Assembly (NCBI GenBank): GCA_963711595.1
Contig: CAVQER010000005.1
Coordinates: 124,001-188,000 of the forward strand
From: JAUSIF01 sp963711595
GTDB lineage: Bacteria > Pseudomonadota > Alphaproteobacteria > Rhizobiales > Xanthobacteraceae
Reading direction: 5' to 3'
DNA: 64,000 nucleotides
Of the stretch, positions 15,759-25,364 are shown one piece after another (within the stretch, counting starts at the first letter, position 1; every line of letters starts with the position of its first letter). Position numbers and translations under genes: made by a program. The notes under the pieces are model-generated. The model ran no database searches, had not been told where the DNA came from, and saw only the letters and a program-made list of their open reading frames with translations.

Positions 15759-17387
15759 TTAGACGAGCCGGCTCTGGTCGACCGCCGCGCCGACGAAGGA
15801 AGCAAACAGCGGATGCGGCTCGAACGGACGCGACTTCAGCTCGGGGTGGAATTGCACCCCAATGAACCAGGGGTGGTCCGGGTACTCGATGATCTCCGGC
15901 AGTATTCCGTCGGGTGACATGCCGGAAAAACACATTCCTTCGTCTTCGAGCTTTTCCTTGTAGGCGGTATTCACCTCGTACCGGTGACGGTGGCGCTCCG
16001 AGATTTCCATCGCCCCATAGATTTCAGACACGCGGCTTCCCTTGGCGAGGCGAGCCAAATAAGCGCCGAGCCGCATCGTGCCGCCGAGATTGCCCCCTTT
16101 TTCACGACGCTGCAGTTCGTTGCCTTTCAGCCACTCGGTGAGCAAGCCGACGACAGGCTCGCGCGTCACGCCGAATTCAGAGGAATTCGCTTCCTCGATG
16201 CCCGCGAGATTTCGCGCCGCTTCGATCACCGCCATTTGCATGCCGAAGCAGATCCCGAAATACGGGACGCCCCGCTCTCGGGCGAATTGCGCCGCACGGA
16301 TTTTTCCTTCCGCACCGCGCTGTCCGAATCCGCCGGGGACCAGGATGCCGTTCACGTGCTCGAGGAAAGGTGTCGGGTCCTCGCGCTCGAAGATCTCGGA
16401 CTCGATCCAATCCAGATTGACCTTCACCTTGTGCGCAATGCCGCCGTGCGATAGCGCCTCGATCAAGGATTTGTAGGCGTCCTTCAGACCCGTGTACTTG
16501 CCGATGACCGCGATCGTGACATCGCCTTCCGGATTGCGGATGCGCTCGTTGATCGTCGTCCAGCGAGTGAGGTCCGGATCGCGCGTTCCGTCTATGCCGA
16601 ATGCGGCGAGCACTTCCCGATCGAGGCCGGCCGCATGATAGGCAGCGGGAACGGCGTAGATATTGTCCACATCGCGCGCTTCGATCACCGCGCTCTCGCG
16701 CACATTGCAGAACAGCGAAAGCTTGCGCCGCTCCTCGCGCGGGATTTCCCGGTCGGTGCGGCAAAGCAGGATCTGCGGCTGGATGCCAATCTCGCGCAGC
16801 TCTTTCACCGAGTGCTGCGTCGGCTTGGTCTTCAACTCACCCGCGCTCGGAATAAACGGCAGGAGCGTCAGGTGAATGTAGATCGCGTGATTGCGCGGCA
16901 ACTCGTTGCCGAGCTGCCGTATGGCTTCGAAGAACGGCAGCCCCTCGATGTCGCCGACCGTGCCGCCAATCTCGACCAGCACGAAGTCGAAACCGTCGTT
17001 TCCGTTCAGAACGAATTCCTTGATCGCGTTGGTGACGTGCGGAATGACCTGAATTGTCGCGCCGAGGTAATCGCCACGTCGCTCCTTGGCGAGAATTTCC
17101 TGGTAGATGCGGCCGGTGGTGATGTTGTCGTGCCGCGTGCACGGACGACCCGTGAAGCGTTCGTAGTGGCCGAGGTCGAGATCCGTCTCGGCGCCGTCGT
17201 CGGTGACGAAGACTTCCCCGTGCTGGTACGGGCTCATCGTGCCGGGATCGACGTTGAGATAAGGATCGAGTTTGCGCAGCCGTACCGAGAATCCGCGCGC
17301 CTGCAGGAGCGCCGCGAGTGCGGAGGAAGCAAGACCCTTTCCGAGGGAGGAGACCACGCCGCCGGTGATGAAGATGTACCGCGCCAT
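15759..17387 (-). CDS. pyrG: CTP synthase
   Basis: PyrG aminates UTP to CTP using glutamine and ATP. The 542-residue length is standard. The N-terminal synthase domain starts RYIFITGGVVSSLGKGLASS with its P-loop, and the C-terminal class I glutaminase domain has the nucleophile cysteine in YFGICFGMQM and the His/Glu pair in VQFHPELKSRP. It lies downstream of secG, whose intrinsic terminator sits in the gap, so pyrG probably has its own promoter or relies on read-through. Confidence 0.97.
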   Translation of the reverse strand: MARYIFITGGVVSSLGKGLASSALAALLQARGFSVRLRKLDPYLNVDPGTMSPYQHGEVFVTDDGAETDLDLGHYERFTGRPCTRHDNITTGRIYQEILAKERRGDYLGATIQVIPHVTNAIKEFVLNGNDGFDFVLVEIGGTVGDIEGLPFFEAIRQLGNELPRNHAIYIHLTLLPFIPSAGELKTKPTQHSVKELREIGIQPQILLCRTDREIPREERRKLSLFCNVRESAVIEARDVDNIYAVPAAYHAAGLDREVLAAFGIDGTRDPDLTRWTTINERIRNPEGDVTIAVIGKYTGLKDAYKSLIEALSHGGIAHKVKVNLDWIESEIFEREDPTPFLEHVNGILVPGGFGQRGAEGKIRAAQFARERGVPYFGICFGMQMAVIEAARNLAGIEEANSSEFGVTREPVVGLLTEWLKGNELQRREKGGNLGGTMRLGAYLARLAKGSRVSEIYGAMEISERHRHRYEVNTAYKEKLEDEGMCFSGMSPDGILPEIIEYPDHPWFIGVQFHPELKSRPFEPHPLFASFVGAAVDQSRLV

Positions 17388-17448
17388 GGGACCTAAGCTT
17401 TAGACCTCCGCAGTCGATTCGACGAGCACTTTCGCATTCATCCACCTG

Positions 17449-17478
17449 AAAAACCGAAGGGCCGGAACCCCGGCCCTT
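17449..17478 (-). terminator. Intrinsic terminator after secG
   Basis: On the minus strand a perfect 9-bp stem AAGGGCCGG/CCGGCCCTT (17478-17457) with a 4-base loop is followed by CGG and a run of five T (17453-17449). It begins ten bases past the secG stop. This is the clearest Rho-independent terminator on this strand. Confidence 0.8.
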
Positions 17479-17487
17479 GCTGTTGCG

Positions 17488-17844
17488 TCACTTCGATTGT
17501 GGCACCTGCGGCCCCGACGGGGACTGCGATTTCAACTGGTCGAGAATATTTCCACCCGGCGCCGACGGTGCACCCGGCGCGGACGGCCCGGGCGGCGATC
17601 CACCGAAGATCGAGCGCTCCTGGCGTCCCCAGCCCGCGAGGATCGAAAGCAGCAAACTTGTCGTAAAGAACACCGCCGCGAGCGTCGCCGTCGCCTTGGT
17701 AAGCACATTGGACGAGCCACGGGTCGTCATGAACCCGCCCCCGCCGCCGATGCCAAGCCCGCCGCCCTCCGACTTCTGCAACAGGACGACGCCGATCATG
17801 GCAAGCACGACCAGCAGGTGAATGACGATAATGACGGTCTGCAT
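17488..17844 (-). CDS. secG: Preprotein translocase subunit SecG
   Basis: SecG is the small accessory subunit of the SecYEG channel. The 118-residue protein has two transmembrane helices (about 3-22 and 52-70) joined by the signature loop LLQKSEGGGLGIGGGGGFMTTRGSSN. The C-terminal tail is a Pro/Gly/Ser-rich extension, common in alphaproteobacteria. It lies between tpiA and pyrG, an order widely conserved in the group, and is followed by an intrinsic terminator. Confidence 0.93.
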   Translation of the reverse strand: MQTVIIVIHLLVVLAMIGVVLLQKSEGGGLGIGGGGGFMTTRGSSNVLTKATATLAAVFFTTSLLLSILAGWGRQERSIFGGSPPGPSAPGAPSAPGGNILDQLKSQSPSGPQVPQSK

Positions 17845-17999
17845 TGAGGTTCCTTCGGCCGGGCGGACCCATACACGATCATCAGCGGGGATGCCACCGC
17901 GTGTGCATTCACGACGATAAGAGTGCGCAAAACGCCGCGCCGACCCTTAGATTTGATCGCCCGGCGCGTTTCGCAAGCCCCGGAGCCCGGGTTGCGACC

Positions 18000-18764
18000 T
18001 CAGCGCTTAAGGTAAATCTTGGAAATGGCCAGGAAGTCCTCGGCCTTCAGACTGGCCCCGCCGACGAGCGCGCCGTCAACGTCCTCGGTCGTGAGGAGGG
18101 CCGCCGCGTTGTCGGGTTTGACCGATCCGCCATAGATCACCCGGATCGCACGCGCCGTCGCTCCAAACCGCCGCTCGAGCGTGTTGCGGATCATCTTATG
18201 CACTTCCGCCACATCGGCCGCCGTTGGCGTAAGGCCCGTTCCGATCGCCCAGACGGGTTCATAAGCGATTACGACGGACGCGGGCCGGGCCCCTGCCGGA
18301 ACTGACGCCTTCAATTGAGTACTGACGATGTCGAGTGTCTTGCCCGCTTCGCGTTGCTCGCGCGTCTCGCCCAGGCACACGATCGCCGTCAATTTCGCAC
18401 GCAATACCGCCTCGGCCTTGGCGCGCACGACGGCATCGGTCTCTCCGTAGTCGGCGCGCCGCTCCGAATGTCCGACGATCACGGCGCTCGCCCCGGCGTC
18501 GCGCAGCATCTCCGCCGACAAGTCGCCCGTATGCGGGCCCGACGGCTTCGCGTGGCAATCCTGTCCGCCGATACCGACTTTCGTACCCTTGGCGCGATCG
18601 GCAAACGCGGAGATCAAGGTTGTGGGCGGGCACACGAGCAGGTCGACACGCTCGGCAAGCTCCGTGTCGTAGCCGTCGATCATCTTGTCGAGCTCCGACA
18701 TCGAGGCGCGAAGCCCGTTCATCTTCCAATTGCCGGCTACGAGTGGCCGCCGCCCGTCCGCCAT
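18000..18764 (-). CDS. tpiA: Triosephosphate isomerase
   Basis: TpiA interconverts dihydroxyacetone phosphate and glyceraldehyde-3-phosphate. The 254-residue product has all active-site residues in place: K14 in AGNWKMNG, H99 in VIVGHSERR and E169 in AYEPVWAIGTG, with the phosphate-binding IYGGSVKPDN near the C-terminus. It diverges from the PpiD-like gene across 134 bases, and secG follows 155 bases downstream on the same strand. Confidence 0.97.
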   Translation of the reverse strand: MADGRRPLVAGNWKMNGLRASMSELDKMIDGYDTELAERVDLLVCPPTTLISAFADRAKGTKVGIGGQDCHAKPSGPHTGDLSAEMLRDAGASAVIVGHSERRADYGETDAVVRAKAEAVLRAKLTAIVCLGETREQREAGKTLDIVSTQLKASVPAGARPASVVIAYEPVWAIGTGLTPTAADVAEVHKMIRNTLERRFGATARAIRVIYGGSVKPDNAAALLTTEDVDGALVGGASLKAEDFLAISKIYLKR

Positions 18765-18835
18765 TCATTACCCCGATGTAATCAATGAGGCCGGTAGCAG
18801 ACTGGGATTGCGCGCGCAAACCGCACCCGTAGGCG

Positions 18836-18864
18836 TTGCGACTGTGCGGGGCGATCCCTATTAT
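18836..18864 (+). promoter_or_regulatory. Predicted sigma-70 promoter of the foldase-trp cluster
   Basis: TTGCGA (18836-18841) and TATTAT (18859-18864) are separated by exactly 17 bases. The start would lie near 18871, giving a leader of about 28 bases before ATG 18899. Both hexamers are close to consensus. Confidence 0.6.
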
Positions 18865-18898
18865 CCGCGCTCTTCACGCATCAGGAACGGCAACTAAC

Positions 18899-20779
18899 AT
18901 GTTGGACGCACTACGCAGGCACGCGGGCGGCTGGGTGGCCAAGGTCTTCCTGAGCCTGCTGGTCGTCTCGTTCGCGATCTGGGGGGTTGCCGATGTATTT
19001 CGCGGCGTGGGTACGCAAGATCTTGCCCAGGTCGGATCCACCAAGATCGGCATCGAGCAGTTTCGGTTGCTCTACCAGGAACGCTTGCAGCAGCTTGGTC
19101 GTCAGCTCGGTCGTGCCCTGACTCCCGAACAGGCGCGCGCGATCAATCTCGACCGCCAGATGCTCGGCGAGCTCATCTCGGAAACCGCCCTCGACGAAAA
19201 AACACGCCAGCTGCGCCTTACCGTCGACGACGACACGCTGCTTGCGCATATCCAATCCAATGCTGCCTTCCGCGGCCCCAACGGCAACTTCGATGCGGCC
19301 CGCTTCTATGACGTCCTGCGCTCCATCGGCTACAACGAGCAACGCTTTGTCGAGGCCGAACGACGCCTGATACAGCGGCGGCAGTTTGTGCGCGCGCTTG
19401 GCGGCGACGCCGCCGCACCGGAAGTCCTGCGCGAGGCAATTCGCCGCTTCGAAAGCGAGGAGCGAGCGGTCGAGTTCGTGACGCTCGATCGTTCGCAAGC
19501 CGGCAATCTGCCTGCCCCCTCGCCTTCCGAAATCGACAAGTACTACGAAGACAACAAGGCCGCGTTTCGGGCACCCGAATATCGAAAGATCGTTGCGCTC
19601 GCGTTGACGCCTGAAGCGCTCGCAAGCGAAGTCCAGATTTCCGACGACGACGTGCGCAAATTGTACGAGCAGCGCCGCGGCCGCATGGGCGTGCCCGAGC
19701 GGCGACAGATCGAGCAGATCGTTTTTCCGAATGCAGCCGAAGCGGAAGCCGCAGCGAAGCGCATTGCCGAAGGCGCGAAGTTCGAAGAGATCATGACCGA
19801 ACGCAAGCTTACCGCCGGGGACGTGTCGCTGGGAACGATCGCCAGGCGCGAAATTCTCGACCCAACGGTCGCCGAGGCAATCTTCGCCTTGCCGCAAGGC
19901 GAGGTGAGCAAGCCGATTACCGGCCGCTTTGGCACCGTGATTGCGCGTGTGCTGAAGATCGAAGCGGGCAACGAACCGACCTTCGCCGAGCTTGCAGGCG
20001 AGTTGCGCAAACAGCTTGCCACCTCGCAGGCGCGCAGTCTCATCCTCGATCAGCACGACAAGATCGAGGACGAACGCGCGGCGGGTGCGCGTCTCTCCGA
20101 AGTGGCGACCAAACTCCGCATGAAGCCAATCGAGATCGAAGCGGTCGACCGCAGCGGTCGTGCGCCGGATGGAAAGCTCGTCGAGGGCCTACCGTCCCTC
20201 AACGATGTCGTCGCGGGTGCGTTCGCGACGCAGATCGGGGTCGAGACCGATCCGATCGAGGTGGACGGCGGCGCCGGCTATGTCTGGTACGAGGTGGTCG
20301 GGATCACGCCGTCGCGTGATCGTCCACTGGAGGAGGTGCGCGACCGCGTAGAAGCACGTTGGAAGGACGAGCGCGCCGCGAAAATACTTGAAGAGCGCGC
20401 CCAGGGCATTCGCGCAAAACTCGATGCAGGCGAAACTTTTCAGACGGCTGCCCCGGGCCTCAAGGTGGAGCAACGCGAAAAAATTCAGCGGGGCCGCGAG
20501 GTCGAAGGGCTGGATCGCAACCCGCTCGCGCTGATCTTTCAGACCCCACAGGGCAAAGCTGGTGTCGCGCCCAGCTCGGACGGCGTGAGCCGCGCGGTGT
20601 ACCGCGTGACCAACGTCAACGTTCCGTCTACGAGTACGCCATCGCAGCGGGTGACAGAGCTGTCCATTGCCGTACAGGACGACTTGCTGGTGCAGTATGT
20701 CTTGCAGCTTCAGAACGAGCTTGGCGTTCGCGTGAACGAAGCGGCGCTCCGCGGCATTACCGGGCTTGCTGGAAACTGA
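18899..20779 (+). CDS. Membrane-anchored peptidyl-prolyl isomerase (SurA N-domain/PpiD-like)
   Basis: This is a 626-residue periplasmic foldase anchored by one N-terminal helix (VAKVFLSLLVVSFAIWGVADVF). A SurA-like chaperone region follows, then a parvulin-type domain from about residue 265 (GVPERRQIEQIVFPNAAEAEAAAKRIAEGAKFEEI, DVSLGTIARREILDPTVAEAIFALPQGEVSKPI), though the family's catalytic residues are not obvious. Relatives such as PpiD act at the exit of the SecYEG channel. ATG 18899 is chosen because it starts MLDALRRHAGGWVAKV; upstream codons fall in the promoter. trpE starts two bases after the stop, so the two are cotranscribed. Confidence 0.88.
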   Translation: MLDALRRHAGGWVAKVFLSLLVVSFAIWGVADVFRGVGTQDLAQVGSTKIGIEQFRLLYQERLQQLGRQLGRALTPEQARAINLDRQMLGELISETALDEKTRQLRLTVDDDTLLAHIQSNAAFRGPNGNFDAARFYDVLRSIGYNEQRFVEAERRLIQRRQFVRALGGDAAAPEVLREAIRRFESEERAVEFVTLDRSQAGNLPAPSPSEIDKYYEDNKAAFRAPEYRKIVALALTPEALASEVQISDDDVRKLYEQRRGRMGVPERRQIEQIVFPNAAEAEAAAKRIAEGAKFEEIMTERKLTAGDVSLGTIARREILDPTVAEAIFALPQGEVSKPITGRFGTVIARVLKIEAGNEPTFAELAGELRKQLATSQARSLILDQHDKIEDERAAGARLSEVATKLRMKPIEIEAVDRSGRAPDGKLVEGLPSLNDVVAGAFATQIGVETDPIEVDGGAGYVWYEVVGITPSRDRPLEEVRDRVEARWKDERAAKILEERAQGIRAKLDAGETFQTAAPGLKVEQREKIQRGREVEGLDRNPLALIFQTPQGKAGVAPSSDGVSRAVYRVTNVNVPSTSTPSQRVTELSIAVQDDLLVQYVLQLQNELGVRVNEAALRGITGLAGN

Positions 20780-20781
20780 CC

Positions 20782-22299
20782 ATGGATGTGCTGCCTCCAG
20801 CGGCAGCCTTCGCGGCGCGCTATGACCGCGGCGAGCCGCAGCTGGCTTGGACGACGCTCGTCGCCGACCTCGAGACGCCCGTCTCTGCATACCTGAAACT
20901 TTCGGCGAGCCGGCCGCAATCCTTCCTGCTGGAATCCGTCGAGGGCGGGGCGGTGCGTGGCCGTTACTCGATCCTCGGATTTGCACCCGATGTGATCTGG
21001 CGCGCCAACGGCGAAAAGGCGGAGATCAATCGCAGCCCGTCCGAACATCCAGATTCCTTCGTCCCCTGCCCAGGCAAACCGCTCGAGGCACTGCGCGAAC
21101 TCCTGAAAGAGTTGGCGTTGCAGGTACCGAACGAACTGCCGCCGATGGCCGCCGGCGTGTTCGGCTATCTCGGCTACGAGACAGTCCGCCTCATGGAACG
21201 GCTTCCCGCGGCAAAACCAGACAAGATCGGCATGCCGGACGCGCTGCTCGTTCGGCCGACCATTGTCGTTGTCTTCGACGCCGTCCGGGACTCGATCACG
21301 GTCGTCACGCCGGTGCGTCCCGCGAATGACGTTCCCGCCGCTCAAGCTTTCGAAGCGGCTCGTGACCGCATTCTGCGCATCGTTCGCGAGCTCGATGCTT
21401 CGATTGAAAAGTCATCGCCCGACGTGTGGGCAGAGCCTGGTCCGGTGCATCCTTCGTCGAACACGACCGCGAAGGATTACGAGGCGATGGTCCGCCGCGG
21501 AAAGGAGTACATTTTTGCGGGAGACATCTTTCAGGCTGTATTGTCGCAACGCTTCGAGGCACCGTTTGCGCTTCCGCCCTTCGCACTCTATCGCGCATTG
21601 CGCCGCGTGAACCCGGCGCCGTTCCTCTATTTTCTCGATTTCGGCGCATTCGCGATCGTTGGCTCCAGCCCGGAAATCCTCGTTCGCGTCCGGGATCGCA
21701 AGGTGACGATCCGTCCCATCGCCGGCACGAAGCCACGCGGTGCGACCCCGGCCGAGGATCGCGCCTATGCCGAGGAGCTGCTCGCCGACCCGAAGGAACG
21801 CGCCGAGCATCTGATGCTGCTCGATCTTGGCCGCAACGACGTGGGCCGCGTCGCGAAGATCGGCAGCGTGCAAGTGACGGAGAAGTTTGAGCTCGAGTTC
21901 TACAGCCAGGTGATGCACATCGTTTCGAACGTGGAAGGCGAGCTCGACGCGCGCCACGACGCGATCGATGCGCTCATCGCCGGCTTCCCCGCGGGTACGG
22001 TTTCTGGTGCTCCGAAGGTTCGTGCGATGGAGATCATCGACGAACTCGAGCGCGATCGCCGCGGACTCTACGCGGGTGCGGTGGGCTACTTCGCAGCCGA
22101 CGGCTCGATGGATAGTTGCATCGTGCTGCGGACCGCGATCGTCAAGGACGGAAAGATGTATGTGCAGGCTGGTGCCGGAATCGTCGCCGATTCCGACCCG
22201 GCATCCGAGCAGCGCGAGTGCGAGAACAAGGCGAAGGCGCTGTTTCGCGCGGCCGAGGAGGCCGTGCGCTTCGCCAGCGCCCGCAAGCCGGGTACGTAA
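20782..22299 (+). CDS. trpE: Anthranilate synthase component I
   Basis: TrpE converts chorismate plus ammonia to anthranilate. The 505-residue protein has the chorismate-binding domain in its C-terminal half (DIFQAVLSQRFEAPF, GSSPEILVRVRDRKVTIRPIAGTKPRG, LGRNDVGRVAKIGSV, AGFPAGTVSGAPKVRAMEII). The tryptophan-feedback segment near the N-terminus (AYLKLSASRPQSFLLESVEGG) is present, so it is likely inhibited by tryptophan. It follows the foldase gene by two bases and is separated from trpG by 138 bases in which I see no gene and no leader peptide with Trp codons. Confidence 0.95.
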   Translation: MDVLPPAAAFAARYDRGEPQLAWTTLVADLETPVSAYLKLSASRPQSFLLESVEGGAVRGRYSILGFAPDVIWRANGEKAEINRSPSEHPDSFVPCPGKPLEALRELLKELALQVPNELPPMAAGVFGYLGYETVRLMERLPAAKPDKIGMPDALLVRPTIVVVFDAVRDSITVVTPVRPANDVPAAQAFEAARDRILRIVRELDASIEKSSPDVWAEPGPVHPSSNTTAKDYEAMVRRGKEYIFAGDIFQAVLSQRFEAPFALPPFALYRALRRVNPAPFLYFLDFGAFAIVGSSPEILVRVRDRKVTIRPIAGTKPRGATPAEDRAYAEELLADPKERAEHLMLLDLGRNDVGRVAKIGSVQVTEKFELEFYSQVMHIVSNVEGELDARHDAIDALIAGFPAGTVSGAPKVRAMEIIDELERDRRGLYAGAVGYFAADGSMDSCIVLRTAIVKDGKMYVQAGAGIVADSDPASEQRECENKAKALFRAAEEAVRFASARKPGT

Positions 22300-22437
22300 C
22301 CGCAGGTCGTTGGGACACCATTTCCCTCGCCTTTGTTCGGCGCCGCTTAGTAACCATGAGGCGTTTGCTTCGCTAATCGTCCCTGCTTGACGGCTACCGA
22401 GCCGGGGTGGCACGCATTGCGCTTGGGCTTGAAAAAT

Positions 22438-23037
22438 ATGCCAAAAGTCACGCTCGTCGATAACTACGACAGCTTCACCTGGAACCTCGTGCACGCGCTC
22501 GGCGCACTCGGGGCCGAGGTGGACGTGCATCGCAACGACGCAATCACCGTCGACGAAATTGCAGCCAAGCAGCCGGACGCAATTGTGATTTCACCAGGCC
22601 CCGGTACACCGGATGACTCAGGCATTTCGCTCGAAGTGGTCCGCCGCCTGGGCGACACCACGCCGATCTTCGGCGTATGTCTCGGCAACCAGACCATCGG
22701 CCAGGTCTATGGCGGCAAGGTCGTGCGCGGTCCCGAACCCGTGCACGGCAAACTTTCCAAAATTCGCCACAGCGGCGAAGGCGTGATGCGCGGCATCAAT
22801 GGCGAATTCGAAGCCACGCGCTATCACTCGCTGGTCGTCGCCCGCGACAGCGTTCCAGCCGAACTCGCCGTCACTGCGGAGACGGACGGCGGAATTGTAA
22901 TGGGCCTCTCGCACAAGAAACTTCCAGTGCACGGCGTTCAATTCCATCCCGAGAGCATCGCCTCCGAGCACGGCCACACTGTTCTCAAGAATTTTCTCGA
23001 CCTCGCCGCAAACTGGAACGCGGCCCACCGCAAGTGA
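22438..23037 (+). CDS. trpG: Anthranilate synthase component II (glutamine amidotransferase)
   Basis: TrpG supplies ammonia from glutamine to TrpE. The 199-residue protein starts LVDNYDSFTWNLVHALG and carries the nucleophile C81 in FGVCLGNQTIGQ and the His/Glu pair in VQFHPES (about H170 and E172). The residue after CLG is Asn, where His is more usual; it is not a catalytic-triad position. ATG 22438 is chosen over the in-frame TTG 22387 because the family starts here. trpD begins four bases after its stop. Confidence 0.94.
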   Translation: MPKVTLVDNYDSFTWNLVHALGALGAEVDVHRNDAITVDEIAAKQPDAIVISPGPGTPDDSGISLEVVRRLGDTTPIFGVCLGNQTIGQVYGGKVVRGPEPVHGKLSKIRHSGEGVMRGINGEFEATRYHSLVVARDSVPAELAVTAETDGGIVMGLSHKKLPVHGVQFHPESIASEHGHTVLKNFLDLAANWNAAHRK

Positions 23038-23041
23038 TCAG

Positions 23042-24058
23042 ATGGAACGGTTCCGCGCGTTGATCAGCAAGGTCGCGACCGGCTCGACGCTCACGCGCGA
23101 GGAGGCCTCGCACGCCTTCGACAAGATGATGTCCGGCGAAGCGACACCCGCGCAGATGGGCGGGTTGCTCATGGCTTTGCGCATCCGCGGCGAGACGGTC
23201 GAGGAAATCACCGGCGCCGTCGCCACGATGCGGAGCAAGATGCTTCCCGTAACGGCGCCGGCCGATGCGATCGACGTGGTTGGGACCGGCGGAGACGCGG
23301 CCGGCTCCTACAATATTTCGACCTGCGCGGCGTTCATTGTCGCGGGCGCGGGTGTGCCCGTCGCGAAGCACGGCAACCGCGCCCTATCTTCGCGTTCGGG
23401 CGCTGCGGACGTGCTTGGGGCGCTCGGCGTCAAGATCGATCTCATGCCCGAGCAGATTTCCCGCTGCATCACGGAGGCCGGGATCGGTTTCATGTTCGCG
23501 CCGGCGCATCACCCCGCGATGAAGAACGTCGGCCCGACGCGTGTCGAGCTCGGCACCCGCACGATCTTCAACCTGCTCGGCCCGCTCTCGAACCCAGCCA
23601 GCGTCAAGCGTCAGATGGTCGGCGTGTTCGCCCGGCCGTGGATCGAACCGCTCGCAAAAGTGCTCGGCGCCCTCGGAATGGAGCGCGCGTACGTTGTGCA
23701 CGGATCCGACGGGCTCGATGAGATCACGACTTCCGGTCCCACCTACGTTGCCGAGCTGGAAGGCGGCGAGGTGCGCACTTTCGAGATCACGCCCGAGGAA
23801 GTCGGCTTGAAGCGATCGAATGCTGCCGATCTGAAGGGCGGTGACGCCGAGACCAACGCCAAAGCCTTGCGTGAGGTGCTCGCCGGCAAGCTTGGCCCCT
23901 TCCGGGATGTGGCGACCTTAAATGCCGCCGCGGCACTTGTCGTCGCCGGAAAGGCCAAGACCCTCGCCGACGCATTCAAGCTTGCGCAGAAGTCGGTGGA
24001 TTCCGGCGAAGCGCGGAAGCGGCTCGATCGGCTGGTCGACGTCTCGAACGAGGCGTAA
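23042..24058 (+). CDS. trpD: Anthranilate phosphoribosyltransferase
   Basis: TrpD joins anthranilate to phosphoribosyl pyrophosphate. The 338-residue product shows the PRPP-binding GTGGDAAGSYNIST, the anthranilate-site KHGNRALSSRSGAADVLGALG and the conserved NVGPTRVELGTRTIFNLLGPL. It starts four bases after trpG and ends three bases before trpC, so trpG-trpD-trpC are tightly linked and probably translationally coupled. Confidence 0.96.
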   Translation: MERFRALISKVATGSTLTREEASHAFDKMMSGEATPAQMGGLLMALRIRGETVEEITGAVATMRSKMLPVTAPADAIDVVGTGGDAAGSYNISTCAAFIVAGAGVPVAKHGNRALSSRSGAADVLGALGVKIDLMPEQISRCITEAGIGFMFAPAHHPAMKNVGPTRVELGTRTIFNLLGPLSNPASVKRQMVGVFARPWIEPLAKVLGALGMERAYVVHGSDGLDEITTSGPTYVAELEGGEVRTFEITPEEVGLKRSNAADLKGGDAETNAKALREVLAGKLGPFRDVATLNAAAALVVAGKAKTLADAFKLAQKSVDSGEARKRLDRLVDVSNEA

Positions 24059-24061
24059 CGA

Positions 24062-24874
24062 ATGGACGTGCTGGAGCGCATCGGCGCCTACAAGCGTGAG
24101 GAGATCGCAGCCGCAAAACGCGCGCGGCCGCTTTCGGCCGTCGAGGCGGATGCTCGCGCCGCCGGCGCGCCCCGCGGCTTTCTGGCGGCGCTCGAGGCGA
24201 GGATCGCGCGCGGCGATCACGCGCTTATCGCCGAAATCAAAAAAACGAGTCCGTCCAAGGGTCTGATCAGGGCGGATTTTGATCCGCCAGCACTTGCGCG
24301 CGCCTACGAGGCCGGAGGCGCTACGTGCCTCTCCGTTCTCACCGACGGTCCGTCGTTTCAAGGGTCGCCCGAGCATTTGAAGGCCGCGCGCGCGGCCACC
24401 GCTCTCCCCGCGTTGCGCAAGGACTTTCTGTACGAGCCCTATCAAGTAGCGGAAAGCCGCGCGCTCGGCACCGACTGTATCCTCATCATCATGGCGGCCG
24501 TCGTCGACGGCGTCGCACGCGACCTTCTCGCTGCGGCACGACATTGGCAAATGGACGCGCTGGTCGAAGTACATGACGACGCTGAGCTCGATCGCGCGCT
24601 CGAACTCGATGCGCGTCTGATCGGCATCAACAATCGCGACCTCCGCACTTTCGATACGACGCTCGCAACAACGGAGCGCCTCGCGCCGCGCGTCTCCAAG
24701 GACCGCGTCATTGTTGGCGAGAGCGGAATCTTCACTCCTGCAGACCTTACTCGTCTTGCACAGGCGGGCGTCCACGCGTTCCTCGTCGGCGAGAGTTTGA
24801 TGCGCCAGAGCGACGTCGCCGCGGCGACCCGCGCGCTTCTCACGCGCGAGCCTGCTCGCGCGCAGTCAGCGTGA
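24062..24874 (+). CDS. trpC: Indole-3-glycerol-phosphate synthase
   Basis: TrpC closes the indole ring in tryptophan synthesis. The 270-residue (beta-alpha)8 barrel includes LIAEIKKTSPSKGLIRADFD with the catalytic lysine region, LRKDFLYEPYQV, LIGINNRDLRTFDT and VGESGIFTPADL. It is monofunctional: the usual fusion to TrpF seen in enterics is absent, as expected for alphaproteobacteria. moaC starts seven bases later, linking tryptophan genes to molybdopterin genes, an order common in Rhizobiales. Confidence 0.96.
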   Translation: MDVLERIGAYKREEIAAAKRARPLSAVEADARAAGAPRGFLAALEARIARGDHALIAEIKKTSPSKGLIRADFDPPALARAYEAGGATCLSVLTDGPSFQGSPEHLKAARAATALPALRKDFLYEPYQVAESRALGTDCILIIMAAVVDGVARDLLAAARHWQMDALVEVHDDAELDRALELDARLIGINNRDLRTFDTTLATTERLAPRVSKDRVIVGESGIFTPADLTRLAQAGVHAFLVGESLMRQSDVAAATRALLTREPARAQSA

Positions 24875-24881
24875 GCCGCCC

Positions 24882-25361
24882 ATGGCAAAACTCACCCATC
24901 TCGGCAAGAGTGGCGAGGCGCGCATGGTGGACGTCTCGGAAAAGACCGCGACCGAGCGCGTTGCCGTTGCCGAAGGAAAAGTCCGCATGACGCGCGAGAC
25001 GCTTGATCTCGTGCTGTCGGGCGACGCGAAGAAGGGCGATGTGCTGGGTGCAGCGCGAATCGCCGGCATCATGGCGGCAAAGAAGACATCCGATTTGATC
25101 CCGCTTTGCCATCCCCTGCCACTGACCAAGACCGAGGTTGATATTGCAGTCGACTCCGACCTTCCCGGTCTGCTCGTCCGGGCAACGGTGAAGGTCACCG
25201 GACCGACCGGAGTCGAGATGGAAGCGCTCACCGCCGTCTCGATTGCGTGCCTGACGATCTACGACATGGTCAAGGCAGTGGAGCGCGGCATGCGGATCGA
25301 AGGCATACGCCTGCTGGAAAAATCGGGCGGCAAGTCCGGCCATTGGCGCACGGGAGACTGA
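24882..25361 (+). CDS. moaC: Cyclic pyranopterin monophosphate synthase
   Basis: MoaC acts with MoaA in the first stage of molybdenum cofactor synthesis. The 159-residue protein has the core motifs MAAKKTSDLIPLCHPLPL and VKVTGPTGVEMEALTAVS, which build the active site at the dimer interface, and ends GGKSGHW. It starts seven bases after trpC and ends three bases before moeA. Confidence 0.96.
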   Translation: MAKLTHLGKSGEARMVDVSEKTATERVAVAEGKVRMTRETLDLVLSGDAKKGDVLGAARIAGIMAAKKTSDLIPLCHPLPLTKTEVDIAVDSDLPGLLVRATVKVTGPTGVEMEALTAVSIACLTIYDMVKAVERGMRIEGIRLLEKSGGKSGHWRTGD

Positions 25362-25364
25362 CCA

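Noticed and set aside
22300..22437. trp attenuator or leader peptide in the trpE-trpG gap
   Set aside because: No short frame with tandem Trp codons and no alternative terminator hairpin with a U-run is visible.
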